The notes under the pieces are model-generated. The model was given only the letters and a program-made list of their open reading frames with translations, ran no database searches and was not told the origin of the DNA. Shown in pieces: positions 21,130-32,900 of a DNA stretch of 50,069 bases. Source of the stretch: Cyanophora paradoxa (lineage: Eukaryota; Glaucocystophyceae; Cyanophorales; Cyanophoraceae); the NCBI GenBank assembly GCA_004431415.1, contig QPMI01000172.1:1-50069 (forward strand), read 5' to 3'. The position numbers and the translations under genes are program-made. Each line of letters starts with the position of its first letter. Positions within the stretch are counted from its first letter, which is position 1.

Positions 21130-24100
21130 TCACTGCAAAGCCGAATTCGAATTCTCGAGCTCCCGTTTGGCGTCTTCCATGACCTTGCGCACTAGCAGCG
21201 TCTTCTCATGCTGAGGCCCGTAGGCCCGCTCGAGGATGGCCAGAGAATCCTGCCGCAGCAATGATAATTAGATGCGCCACGCTTGGCTGCACAGAGAATT
21301 TCCAACGCGCCTCGAAAAGAGCGAACGCTTCGGAGTGCGCTCTCAATTTGAAGAGCACGTCCGCGAGGCCGCCCATGGCCCACGCCACGTCCGGGTGCTC
21401 CGGCCCCAGCAGTTTCTTCTTGATCCGCAGCGCCTCCTGCAAAGGAAAGCCCAGAGATTAGCGTCCTCTCAAGCGAAAGCGACGGCGCGCGCGGCCGGCC
21501 CCGCGCCTCGAACAAGGGCCGCGCTGCCGCCTGGTCGCCCAGGTCGTCGACAAGGTTGGCCAGGTAGTGCGTGTCCGCCGCCACGTCGGCGTGCTCCGGC
21601 CCCAGCGCCTTCCGCCGGATTCGCAGCGCTTCCTGCGTCGATGAGGAGTTGCATCAGAACCGAAGAGGACACCAGCTGCAGCGCTAGCTACGCGTCAGTA
21701 TTAACGTACCTCGTACAGGGGACGAGCCGAAGCGCGGTCCCCCTGGTTGTCGAGCAGGACCGCCAGGCTCCGCGCTGCCCTGCCGACGTCCGCGTGGTCC
21801 GGGCCCAGCGCCTTCCTGGACACCCGCAGCGACTCCTGCGAGAGTCGGGATCGGAATCGGGCAGAGTTGCCAGCAGTTCCCCGAGCCGCAGAGGTCAAGA
21901 TCAGGTGGACCTCGTACATGGTCCGCGCTGCGGCGAGATCGCCGAGATCCTCCAGCAGAGGTCCTCCCAGGCCAAGCATTGCCTCCGCAACTTCCGTGTG
22001 CTCCGGCCCCAGCGCCTTCTTCAACAGCTCCAGCGCCTCCTGCGCGGGCAAAAACAAATAACTAAACGTGGCCAGCTGCAGTGCGTGGCTCACGGAAATT
22101 TAAGGGGCGCGAGCTGCACCTCGAACATCGGCCGCGCCGCAGCGACGTCGTTCAAAATGTAGAGCAGGCTGACCAGGTTCAACATCTTTCTTGCGAAGCT
22201 CGGGTGCGCATGCTCCGGCCCCAGCGCCTTCCTGAAAACCCGCAGCGCCTCCTGCAAAGGGCGAAATCAAAAAGCTTAAGATAACGAAGAGAGACTCTAT
22301 GAGAAAAGAGGGGGGTCCCTAGGCCCGAACCTCAAGCACGGGCCGCGCCGCTGCGTATTCTTTCTGGTCCTGCAGCAAGTTGCCCAGATGCTGCAGCGTT
22401 GTCGCGACGTCCAAGTGGTCCGGTCCCAGCGCCGTCTTGTACACCCGCAGCGCTTCCTGCGCGAATGCGTATTCGTACGGCGGGATCGAAACCTTGTAGA
22501 CCAAAGAAGTGAAAAGAAAAAGGGTCCCCGAACCTCGTACATGGGCCGCGCCGCCGCGTAGTCCGCCTGCTCCTGCAGCACGGTGCCCAGACTCCGCAGC
22601 GTTGTCGCGACATCCTTGTGCTCTGCTCCCAGGGCCCTTTTGTACACTCGCAGCGCCTCCTGCGAGAGCCGGCATCGTCACGGGGCCGGATGGATGCGGA
22701 GCCTAGAGACTCGGGGTTGCACCTCAAACACGGGGCGCGCTCCCGCGCAGTCGCCCAGGTCCGCGAGCAGGTTTGCTAGGAGATGTGCTGTCTTTGCGAC
22801 GTCCAAGTGGTCCGGCCCCAGCGCCGTCTTGTACACCCGCAGCGCCTCCTGCACATGCGGGATCGGAATTGGGGGTCTGTGGAGACACAGGTAGTGCACC
22901 TCGTATGTGGGACGCGCCGCTGCGTAGTCTCTTTGGGCCTCCAGCAGAGCGCCCAGACTCCGCAAAGTCATGGCGACTTCTACGCGCTCCGGCCCCAGCG
23001 CCTTCTTGAACACCCGCAGCGCCTCCTGCGCCGGATCAAAATCGTGACTCGGCGGACCGGACCCCGGGCCCGGAGATCTAGAAGAAGGAGCGCACCTCGT
23101 ACATGGCCCGTGCCGCTGGCAAGTCTCCCTGGGCCCTCCGAACGGTTGCGAGGTTGTGAAGCGCCCTCGCGACGTCCGAGTGCTCCGGGCCCCGCGCCTT
23201 TGTGTATACTTTGAGCGCCTCCTGCGCGGAGGGGCCGCTCGAGGCATCGAAAGACAAACCAAAGCAAAAGGGCGCGCATTGCGATCGCACCTCATACATG
23301 GCCCGCGCTGCGCCGAATTCGCCCTGGTCCTTCAATAAGGCCCCCAGGTCAAGCATCGTCGCCGCAACTTCGGTGTGCTCCGGCCCCAGCGTACTCCTCT
23401 GCAGCCGCAGCGCCTCCTGTGGAGAATACGTCAGAATGTAGACGACGCACACGCGTACGCACGTCTGCATAAAGAAGAGTGTGCGCTGCACCTCGTACAT
23501 GGCCCGAGCCGCCGCGGAGTCACCCTGTTTGCCTATCGCACCAGCCAGGTGTTGCATTGCTGTCGCCACGTCTGCATGCTCCGGCCCATGCGCTTTCTTC
23601 AACAGTTCAAGCGCCTCCTACGCACGCAAAACAAATCAATTTATAGTTGGCCAGTGTGCGGCTCACGGGAAGGCCTAGGGTGCGAGCTGAACCTCGAACA
23701 TCGGCCGCGCCGCAGCGACGTCGTTTAGAATGCGGAGCAGCGCCGCCAGGGTCATCATTGTTTTCGCGTAGTCCGGGTGCTCCGGCCCCAGCGTCTTCTT
23801 TAACACCCGCAACGCCTCCTGCGAAGGACGCGATCGGATACAAAACGAACAGATCGTATAGAGAAAAGACAAGGTCTTCGCGAACCTCGTACATGGGCCG
23901 CGCCGCTGCGTATTCTTCCTGCTCATGCAGCAAGGCGCCCAGATTCTGCAGCGTGATCGCGACATCTTCGTGCTCTGGCCCCAGCGCCTTCCTGAAAACG
24001 CGCAGCGCCTCCTGCAAGAATCGGAATCTAAATTCGGGCCAAGCCGGAATGCAGAGGGGCACTCACCTCGTACATGGAACGTGAAGCTGCGAAATCTCCC

Positions 24101-27100
24101 TGGGCCTTGCACACGTTGGCCAGGTTACGCATCGCCCACGCAACGTCCACGTGCTCTGGACCCCGTGCTTTCGTGTATATCTGAAGCGATTCCTGCGCGC
24201 AGAATCCACGGCAGTCATTGACAGACAAAAATCGAAAGGGCGCGCATTTCACCTCGTACATGGACCGCGCTGAGGCGAGATCGCCCTGGTCCTTCATGAG
24301 GGCCCCCAGTTTACGTAGCGCCAGCGCCGTGCCTGGGTGCTCGGACCCCAGTGCTTTCCTCTGCAGCCGCAGCGCCTCCTGCGGAAGATACTAGTAGGTT
24401 GCACGCGGAACCTCGCGAGATGGTGCAAGCTAGAGTAATTAGGCAAGTTTATTACAGCGCGCGCGTGCTGCACCTCAGACATGGTCCGAGCTGCCGCGGG
24501 ATCGCCCTGTTCGTGAATCACGGAAGCCAGGCTCTGCATCAACTTCGCCACGTCTGGGTGCTCCGGCCCTAGCGCCTTCTTTAAAATCTCCAGCGCCTCC
24601 TACTCGGGCGAAATGAGAACGGGGCCAGTGCGCAATGCGCGGCTCACGGTACGGGCGCGATCACGAGCTGTACCTCATACATTGACCGGACGCGCGCCCC
24701 GGCAGACTTGTTTGAAGCGCGGAGCAGCCCGGCCAGGTTCATCGTTGTCCTCGCGTAGTTCGGGTGCTGCGGTCCCACCGTCTTCTTGTACACCCGGAGC
24801 GCCTCCTGCAAGGACAGCGCTAGCCTTAAATTTTGGGGGCTGAAGATGTAATTTATAGCTGAGAGATCTAGACGAGGTACGCGGCGCACCTCATACAACT
24901 GTTGGGCCGCGGCATAGTCCTTCTGGCCCTCGAGCAGGCCGGCCAGGCCGTCCATCGTGTGCGCCACGTACGGGTGTTCCGGCCCCAGCGCCTTCTTGCG
25001 CAGCTGCAGCGCTTCCTGCGACGAGCGTGCCAGGGCTTAGGGTCCGGCGCAAGGCTGCAGCTGGCCATATTGTGTACATGCCGGCGCGAACTGTACCTCG
25101 TACATCCTCCGAGCCGTCGTGTCGTCGCCCTCTTCTTCAAGCACAGCGGCCAGGCTGTGCATCGCCATCGCGACGCCCGGGTGCTCCGGCCCCAGCGCTT
25201 TCTTGCGCAGCCTCAGCGCTTCCTGCGAGAGACGCGGATCGAATTCGGAAGAATGTCAATTGCAAAGCCCTAGGACTGAGAGAGGGAGCTCGCTCAAATA
25301 TACATTCTTCAAAGCACCTCGTACATTGGCCGCGCAAGCGCGAGGTGGCCCTCCTCCTTCAGCAGGTTGGCAAGATTGTACACGATCGTCGAAACGTCCG
25401 GGTGCTCGGGCCCCAGCGTTTTCTTGTAGATCTGTAGCGATTCCTGCGGAGAGCAGAACATGCATTTGATCTGAACGTCAACCTCGCGGGTCATGAGCAT
25501 GTGGCGCGGGGCACCTCCCACATGTTCCGCGCCGCCGCGAAGTCGCGCTGCTCCGCCATCATGGCCGCAAGGCTGTGCATCGTGCTCCCGACGACCGGAT
25601 GCTCCGGGCCGAGAGCACTCCTGAGGAGCCGCAGGGCTTCCTGCACCGGGGGCTGGGAGCTCAGCCTCGAGGCCGAGGCCGTGCACGGGTGAACCCGGGC
25701 CGCGGGGAAAGCCGCACTTCGCACAAGGGCCGCGCCTCCGCGGAGCAGCCCCGGTCCTGCAGCAGGATGGCCAAGCTCCGCATCGTCGTAGCCACGCGGG
25801 GGTGCTCCAGTCCGAGCGTTTCCTTGAACAATCGAAGCGCTTCCTGCGATCGCGAGCGAGTTAACGTTTAGAGCGAAATTCGAGTTATAATTAGAGGAAC
25901 ATCGAGTAAGGATACGATTTTGATTATTTACCTTGACGAACGGAATGCCTTCGCTGGCTCGTCCCATTAGACCGAGCAAGCTGCCGGCCCTCTGCAGGTC
26001 GTGCGGGTCGGATTCCTCTTCAGCTGTCCCCGCCGCATCGCTGATCCCTAGACGGAGCGCCTTCGCGTAGCGCTCTGCAGCCTCGCCGGACCGCCCGCTC
26101 GCAAGCCAGAGCCCCGTCAGTTCGTACTCGTCCAGGCGCTCGAGGATGTCGGCGTCGCAGAGAATCTGTGCAAGAGGCTCGGCGAAGGCGGGCCCTGCCC
26201 GCGCCAACGCCCAGGGCGCCTCGTCCGCCCGCCGCTGCGAGCCGGGCTGAGAGGCGAAGAACTCTCCCAGTCGCGCGTGGACGGCGGCCCGGAGCTCGGC
26301 GGACTGCTGGCCGGCCGGCGCCAGGCCCGACTCCAGCTCCGCCGCCTCGGCCGTGCAGCGGTGGAAGAAGGCGTACGGGCCGTCCCGGCAGACGACGAGC
26401 CCGAGGAAGTCGTGCCAGAGGAGGCTCCACTCGACCTCCGTCGGCCCGCTGGCGGCGCCCACGCCGACGAGGGCCCTGAGCTCGGCCTCCGCCATTCCGT
26501 GACGCGAGCACACGATCGCCGACGCCACGTCCCGCACGAGGGTCTGCCCGTGGCGCGAGGCGAGCCGGCGCAGGACGAGGCGGAAGAGGTCCCGCGGCCC
26601 TTCCCCGCAGCCGATGAACGCGTCGATGTCAGAGTCGAGCTTCGCGTGGACGGAGACGTTCGAGAGCTCGTCGAGGAGGACAGTGAGGAAGAGCGCGTTG
26701 CGGCACTGATCTGCCTGCACGATTCGCTCGAGCTGCGCTTTGGACAGACAGCGTCCTTGGTCGCGGAGCCTCCCTTCGACCAGCGTCCGACGCCGGGCCT
26801 CGTCGAGCGGAGCGATCGCGAGCGCCGTGTGGGCTCTCGCCACTGCAGCATCGAGGGCCGGGCCTGCGACCCGCAATCGTCCTCAGCAAATTCAAATCAA
26901 AGAGCCCGACGGCTCGGTTTTCGGACAAGATTGAAACCGCACCGCGCAGGCTCGAGACGAGAATGCGGAGACGGGGTCCGGCGGCTGGCGGAAGCCAGGC
27001 GAGGGAGTGCACGGCGGGGTCGCCCCGGAGCTGGTCGAGGCCGTCCAGGACGAGGACGACGCGGGCGGGGAAGCTGGAGGAGCCGGCGGCAAGCGTCTCG

Positions 27101-29285
27101 CTCAGCCGACCTGCCACCTCGGCGTCCGTGCCGTGCCAGTCTCGAGACGCAGAGCCGCCATCGGAGAGATCGAGTCCGAGCCGGCTGCCGATCTCCTCGT
27201 CCAGACGCCTGCCGGGACCTGCGTCAGGGAAAGGGAGCGTGGCGCGCGCAGGGAACGCGGGCGAACCGGGCGATGGACGAGAGCAGGGAGCTGCTCTGGG
27301 ACCCGCCGATGAAGTGCAGGATCGTGAGGTCGCCCGGGTGTGCGCCAGACCACTCCTTCGCCCAGTTGGCCAGGAGAGCTGCGTGCAGGAGGACACATCG
27401 TCAGCGGAGTGCGCCCACGTTGCGATTGGTCGGCGACGGGCAGCGGATCCGGACCGCTCTTGCCGCAGCCGCCCTCGCCGTGGAGGACGAGGATCTCGGG
27501 GCCCGAGGCCGCCGCGTAGGCGCTCAGAGCCTCCATGTCCTCCGCGTCGCGCACGAAGACGCGCTGCCGCGACGCCGCGAACGCCTCGTGCTGGGCCCTC
27601 TCCGCATCCAGCCAGGGGCGGTTCCTCTCGACGGGGTAGTCCTGCTCCAGCATCTGCGCGGCGGCCAGCTGCAGGTCAGATCGTAGGATTGAGAGCGCAT
27701 CACAGGGGCCAAGGCCTCGCCCCGCCCACGCGCGAGCGCACGGCTTTGAGGGCGTCGCGCAGGTCGAGGGCGAGCCGCTGGGGCTCATTGTACTCGGCGA
27801 CGGGCAGGCGCGCGGCCCGCACCTCGGCCTTCAGCTCCTCCAGGCGCCGCTCGGCATAGGGGCCCTCCCCTCTGACTCCGTCCGAGAGGCGAGCGGCTTC
27901 CGTGAGGGCCGAGCCGGCAACGTAGAACAGGCTCCTGCAGCGCATGGCCTGGAGGCGGCTCAGGTTGCGCCGGGCCGGGCAAGGGCGCGGTCGAGGGCGT
28001 CGGGTCGACACACCTCGAGGCGCGACGGGAGGGGGCTCGCAATTGCTCCAGGGCGCACTTTGCTGCCAAGCACGCCGGCGCGAATCTCTACCCCCGGCCC
28101 GTCGATCAACATGGGCGGCGCCCCCTCGCGATCGTGGGGCCCGGCCCCGGCCGGCAGTCCGCGCGCACCGATCTCGGTAATGCTGCGGTCCTCCCAGTTG
28201 GGCACCCAGGGGAACTCTTTCGCGGCGCGCTCCAGGTTCCTGTACCAGCCATGCCAGCCGGGCGTCAACCGGATCACGATGAGGCCTCCAGCTGCAGAGA
28301 TCTAGATCTAGGAGACAGGGGGCGAAAGGGGCGCACAGGCGAAAGCGGGCGTCGCCCTCGTCATCCTCTGAGCCGCCAGAACGCAGGTGCCAGCCGTAGC
28401 GAGTCTGCGACGGAAAGCTCGAGAGAGGATACGTATACGGGAATGGGGCGCGCGTGCACGTGCGCAGGCAGATACAGCACCTTGAGCAGGCCGACGAAGT
28501 GCGTGCTGCGCTCAACCTCCCTTAAGCACAGGAGAACGACATCGCCAGCCTTGCATGCCTCGTCATTGATGCCCCACCTGCGGCCAGCCGAAGGCATGCG
28601 TATACGCGTGAGCAAAGTGAAAGAGCCATGGCCAAGCCGATGGCAAGATCTAAAGAATGCGGGCCTGAGGTCGACGCAGTGAAAGAAAAGCCCGCGCTCC
28701 GCGCACATCGCCTTGATCGTCGGGTTCACGAAGTTGCGAATGGCGTCTCGCTCCGCCTCCATGTCCTCTGCGGCGCACTTTCAGGTGGGCCCGGCGCGCG
28801 CCGCGGGCCGGCGCGGCGCCGGAGCGGCCGCAAGCATGCGCATGCGCGCACAGGCCTAGGCCCTAGGGTTTGCACGCACGAAATGTCGAGGAGACGAAGA
28901 CGCGCACTTCGCGCGACCTGCGCCCGCGGCCGGCCGCCGAGGCCGCGGATCCCGCGGCCGATCGCGAAGGCGCCGGCGCCGGTGGCTGTGGAGCTGCGGC
29001 CGCGGACGAGGCGTCCAGCCGGCGCAGCCACGCGGCCGCGGTCCGCGGCTTCTTAGCTGGCGGGCATGACCTGTCCAACGGGACGCCGTGTATGGTTGCA
29101 ATTGGCTCGAGCTCAGGTTGCTCGAGGTTCAAGCTTAAGGCATCTTCCGTCGACGTACGCGTTGCGACGTTGAGCCCATGGTCAGCTGCAGGAATTGAGG
29201 CCCGCGGCCGCGAGCTTGACGTCGACGGCCCGGCCGCGGCCGCGGCCGCGGTGCCGGCCGGCGCCGCGGCGCCCTCCGTCGTCAT
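21130..29285 (-). CDS. Nephrocystin-3-like STAND NTPase: DUF4062 - NACHT - 23 TPR
   Basis: ATG at 29285, stop at 21130-21132. A disordered N-terminus (with PAKKPR) leads to a DUF4062-type domain spread over several exons: VRVFVSSTF, QDMEAERDAIRNFV, CVDLRWGI, VGLLKTRYGW, WEDRSITEIEIRAGVLG. The intron after CVDLR (from 28664 down) begins with GC. A linker exon (27.7-27.96 kb) precedes the NACHT ATPase: Walker A LHGEGGCGKS (27.48 kb), then ALLANWAKEW and ILHFIGGSQSS, and Walker B VVLVLDGLDQL (27.05 kb). The NACHT-associated helical region runs to 25932, then kinesin-light-chain-type TPRs, one per exon, and a C-terminal cap (ILERAYGPQHEKTLL). STAND proteins of this build are ATP-driven switches with TPRs as sensor. 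A ciliary or immune-like role cannot be told from sequence alone. Confidence 0.85.
21320..25847 (-). repeat. Array of 23 TPR exons, ~200-bp period
   Basis: Units of one 126-nt exon plus one 60-90-nt intron are repeated. Acceptor sites (gene strand GCAG|GA or TAG|GAGGC) fall near 21440, 21636, 21839, 22043, 22255, 22460, 22663, 22852, 23029, 23224, 23419, 23620, 23821, 24015, 24195, 24382, 24602, 24809, 25019, 25226, 25446, 25644 and 25847. Two exons measured exactly (22534-22659 and 23886-24011) are 126 nt, i.e. 42 codons, and start and end between codons. The unit consensus is EALRVYKKALGPEH...ALL...AAARPMYE. Some introns also resemble each other (near 22080, 23660 and 24640). Confidence 0.9.
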
Positions 29286-29974
29286 TCCGCGCTCGCTGGA
29301 TCCCGCTCGCCGCTCGTATCGCTCGACTCTCAGCCTTCCTACGACACTACGACACGCGTACGTGCGTTGCTTTTGCTGCCAGGCTGCAGCTGGCTACGGG
29401 AAGAACTCAATGACGTCGACCCGAGCTCGAGCTCGTGCGATGGCGGGCGACACAGGCACATGAACATCCTCTATCGCAGCAGCAAGCGACCGCGTGCGGC
29501 AACATATGCATTGCGAGCGAAGCGGTGACTCCGGTCAGATCCTCCGCGCGATGACATCCGATGATCGGCGCTCGGACTGCGTGGATCTAAACGCAGAGCT
29601 TGCCAATACTGCCCCCGCAGGCCCCGGGGGCCGGGTTGCGAAACCAAGCAAGGCGACCGGGGGAATCGATGCTCGGGGGGTACGCCGCTCGTGAACTTGG
29701 TGGGTCGCACCTTCGCCTCGTCGTCGATCCGAGGGCGACACGCGCTGCCTAGCGTCTCCAGCAGCCGCGTACTTGATATTGGAGCACTTTGGCTGGTGCG
29801 AAAAGGCGGCGCTAGGCTTTTCGCGGAAGAGGTGCGACACCGTATCACTGGCCGGCGTCGGCGTCGCCTGCTGCGGCATTGATGCGGAGCGCGTAACTCG
29901 ATGTAGCCACCGACGCGTGCCCCGCAGGCGCTCGCGGACGGTGCGCGTGTCGTAAGCGTCACATCGCGGGAGCC
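29286..29974. other. Divergent intergenic region (STAND gene / VTC gene)
   Basis: About 690 bp lie between the two divergent start codons. Short open frames here show no family similarity I recognise. Confidence 0.6.
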
Positions 29975-32900
29975 ATGAAGTTCGGAAAGGTGCCCCGACA
30001 CATTCGAGCGACGCATTTTAACCCAATGCGAGCATGCGCTAAGCACGAACTCGGCAGACACTCCAGGCGTTCGATCCTGAGTGGTTTCCGCACGCGATCG
30101 ACTACAAGAAGCTCAAGAAGCGGCTGAAAGCGATCCTCGAGGCTCAGCATGGTGCGCTGCCGGCGCTCCGGGCGTGCTCCCCGCCCGCGCTCGGGCCGAC
30201 CTCGACCGCAGCGAGCCGAGACGTGACGGAGGAGGAACGGACGTTCCAGGAGAACATCACGAAGGAGATCGACAAGGTCTCCTCGTGGATCCGGCAGCAG
30301 GATGGCGAGCTCCGCCGGCGCGCCGAGTCGCTCTCCCGCTTGCCCGCAGAGACAGTGGTGGGCGCCCGCGATGCGATCCGCCCGACCGCCCGCGCCGTCT
30401 CTGAGGGCGGCCGCTCAGGCGCAGCGCAAGCAGCTCGCGAAGGACGCAGGCGAGTTCGCGTGCGCGCTGGTGCGGCTGGAGCAGTTCGAGCGGATCAACG
30501 GGACGGCCCTGCACAAGATCCTGAAGAAGCACGACAAGAAGTACGGCGCGGTGCCCCTCCTGACGACCTTCGCTGCCCTCCACAACATCTACGCCCCCAA
30601 GTACGGGCCTTCGCTCCGCGCCCTCAGCGGTCCGCCCGCCCGCCCGCCCCGTCCCGTCCTCGCTTGCCCAGCGTCTCACATTCCGGCGGCAGACGCGCAC
30701 GCGCGGGCGCGGGGCGAGCAGGCGGCCGGCGGGGCCGGCGGCGAGGCGGCGGCGCGCGAGGCGACGGCCGCCGTGCCGGGGCCCGACGGGGAGGCTGGCC
30801 TCCGGTACTGGGTCCGCCCCGAGCGCGTCTCCGAGCTCGTCTCCCTCAAGGTACCCCCCTCCTCTTCCCCCCCTTCTTCCTCTTCTTCGGCTGAGGGAGG
30901 GGCGTGCGCAGCTGCTGCCGGCGATGGCGGCGGGGCCGGAGATCGGCGGGGAGGCCGGCACGGGCTTCCTCGTGTCCTCCGTCTACCTTGACAGCGAGTC
31001 CTTCGACGGCTACCACGCCCGCATGCGCTGCCAGGCCCGCCCGCCCGCCCTCCCTCCCTCCCTCCCCTCTCCTGTGGCTCGGGCGTCCGGCGAGGCGGGG
31101 GCCTGCGCAGGGCTCGGCCTTGCGCATCCGCTGGTTCGGCGGGCGCCGCCCCGACCTCGTCTACGTTGAGCGGTGCGCAGGACGGCCGCACCGGCCCGCC
31201 CCGGCCCGCGACCCGGCGCCGGCGGCCTAACGCTGGCCGCAGGCTGGCCTTCGGCGGCCCCCGGCGGCTGGAGCGCGTCGCCCTCCGCGAAGCCGACGTA
31301 CCCGCCTTCCTGAAGGCGCGCCGCACCCGTACCCTCCCTGCCGCCCTCCGCGCCCCGCCAGACGCGCGCGCGCGTAGGGCGAGTTCAAGGGCAAGCCGGC
31401 GGAGGGCGGCGAGGCGGCGGCGGCGCTGCTGGCGGAGATCCAGAAGGCCGTCGCGAAGCAGAAGCTGGCCCCCGTGCTCCGCACGCAGGTCCGCCCCGCC
31501 GCCCGCACGGGACCTCTGACCAGCTGACGTAACCCCCTCCGATCTGACCACCACCACCTTCTCATCCAGAGCCGGCGGCTGGTGCTGGAGGATTCCCGCG
31601 GGGCGCGCGTCTCGATCGACTCGGACGTCTGCTTCATCCGCGAGGGCCGCGGCGCCGATCCGGCCTCGGGCGAGGCTCGCCCCCCCCCCCCCCCCCCCCC
31701 CCCCTCCCCCCTCGCCGCGCCCTCACCCCCGCCCCAGGCGGCGTGCGCGTGGCACCGGGGGTACGTGCCGCCCGACGCCGTGCCCAACTCGGACTGCCTC
31801 CGCTTCGAGTACGCTACCCTCGACGTCCGGTGCTCCCTTTCCGTACCCGTACCCCCCTCCCCCCCTCTCCTGAGCTTCTCCTTCAGGGGCCCCCGCCCGG
31901 CGTGGGTGGACGAGGTCGCCGGGGCCGACGGCATCGTCATGGAGGTCGCCCACTTCTCCAAGGCCCTCCTCGGCACCGCCCTCGCGTACCCGGGGCGCCT
32001 CCAGGCCCTCCCCTGGTACCGCGCCGTCCCCGGGGGCGAGGCGGACGGCGAGCCGCTGCCCCGCGGGGCCGCCAAGCAGGCCCTCAAGGGCGCCGGCACG
32101 GGCCCCGTGCCCACGTACGCCGGCCCCCTGCTGGTCACCCCCAGGGAGGTCTCCGCCGCCTCGGCCGCCGGCGCCGGCGGCGGCGAGGCGCGCACGCCGC
32201 CTTCGGCCGCGAGCGCCTCGCCCGGGCCTGCGCCTCTCCCGCCCAGCACCCCGAAGTACACCGCCCCGCCGCCCGTCTGCCGCCGCATCACCCCTCCAAG
32301 GCCGCGGCCGCGGCTGCCGCGCCGGCCGCCGTGGCGCCGGCGCCGGCCCCGGCGCGCATCGACGAGATCGCCGTGGCGCCGCCCGCGGCGGTCTCCTCGG
32401 CCCGGGGCAGCGACGCCGATGAGCGCACGCCGCTGCTCGGCCGCCCGGCCTCCTCCGCCTCGGCCGCCGCCGCCGACGGCAGCCTCGGCGCCTACGCCCG
32501 CCGCACGGCCGAGGTGCCCTTCGCCCGACTCAGCCCGTCTCGTCGTCCCCGCCTCACCCTCGGGCAGGTCCTCTCGCAGGCGGTGCGGCGCGGGGCGGAG
32601 CTGGGCGCCGACTGGTGGCAGAAGGGCCTCATCATGTTCGGCGCCGCTGAGAAGAAGCAGCGCATCCAGGTGCGCGCAGAGCGGAGCTGGGAGAAGGAGG
32701 GGAGGAACAGCTGGACCCTGAGCTCGCTCGCGGCGCCCCCGCAGGTGCCGGTGAAGGTGGAGCCGAAGACCTTCTTCGCGAACGAGCGCACCTTCATGAA
32801 CTGGCTCGCCTTCTCCGTCGTCCTCATGTCCCTCGGCGTCGCCCTCATCAGGCGCGCCCTTCTTCTCCTGCCCCCCGCACCTTCCTTCCCTTCGCTCCTT

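Noticed and set aside
31675-31737. GC-AG intron in the VTC gene around the C run
   Set aside because: The segment is 63 nt and frame-neutral, so it could equally be a Pro-rich linker. Not counted among supported GC-AG introns.
32149-32246. GC-AG intron 32188-32246 in the VTC gene
   Set aside because: A GT donor at 32149 with the same acceptor also restores frame, so the GC choice is not forced. Not counted.
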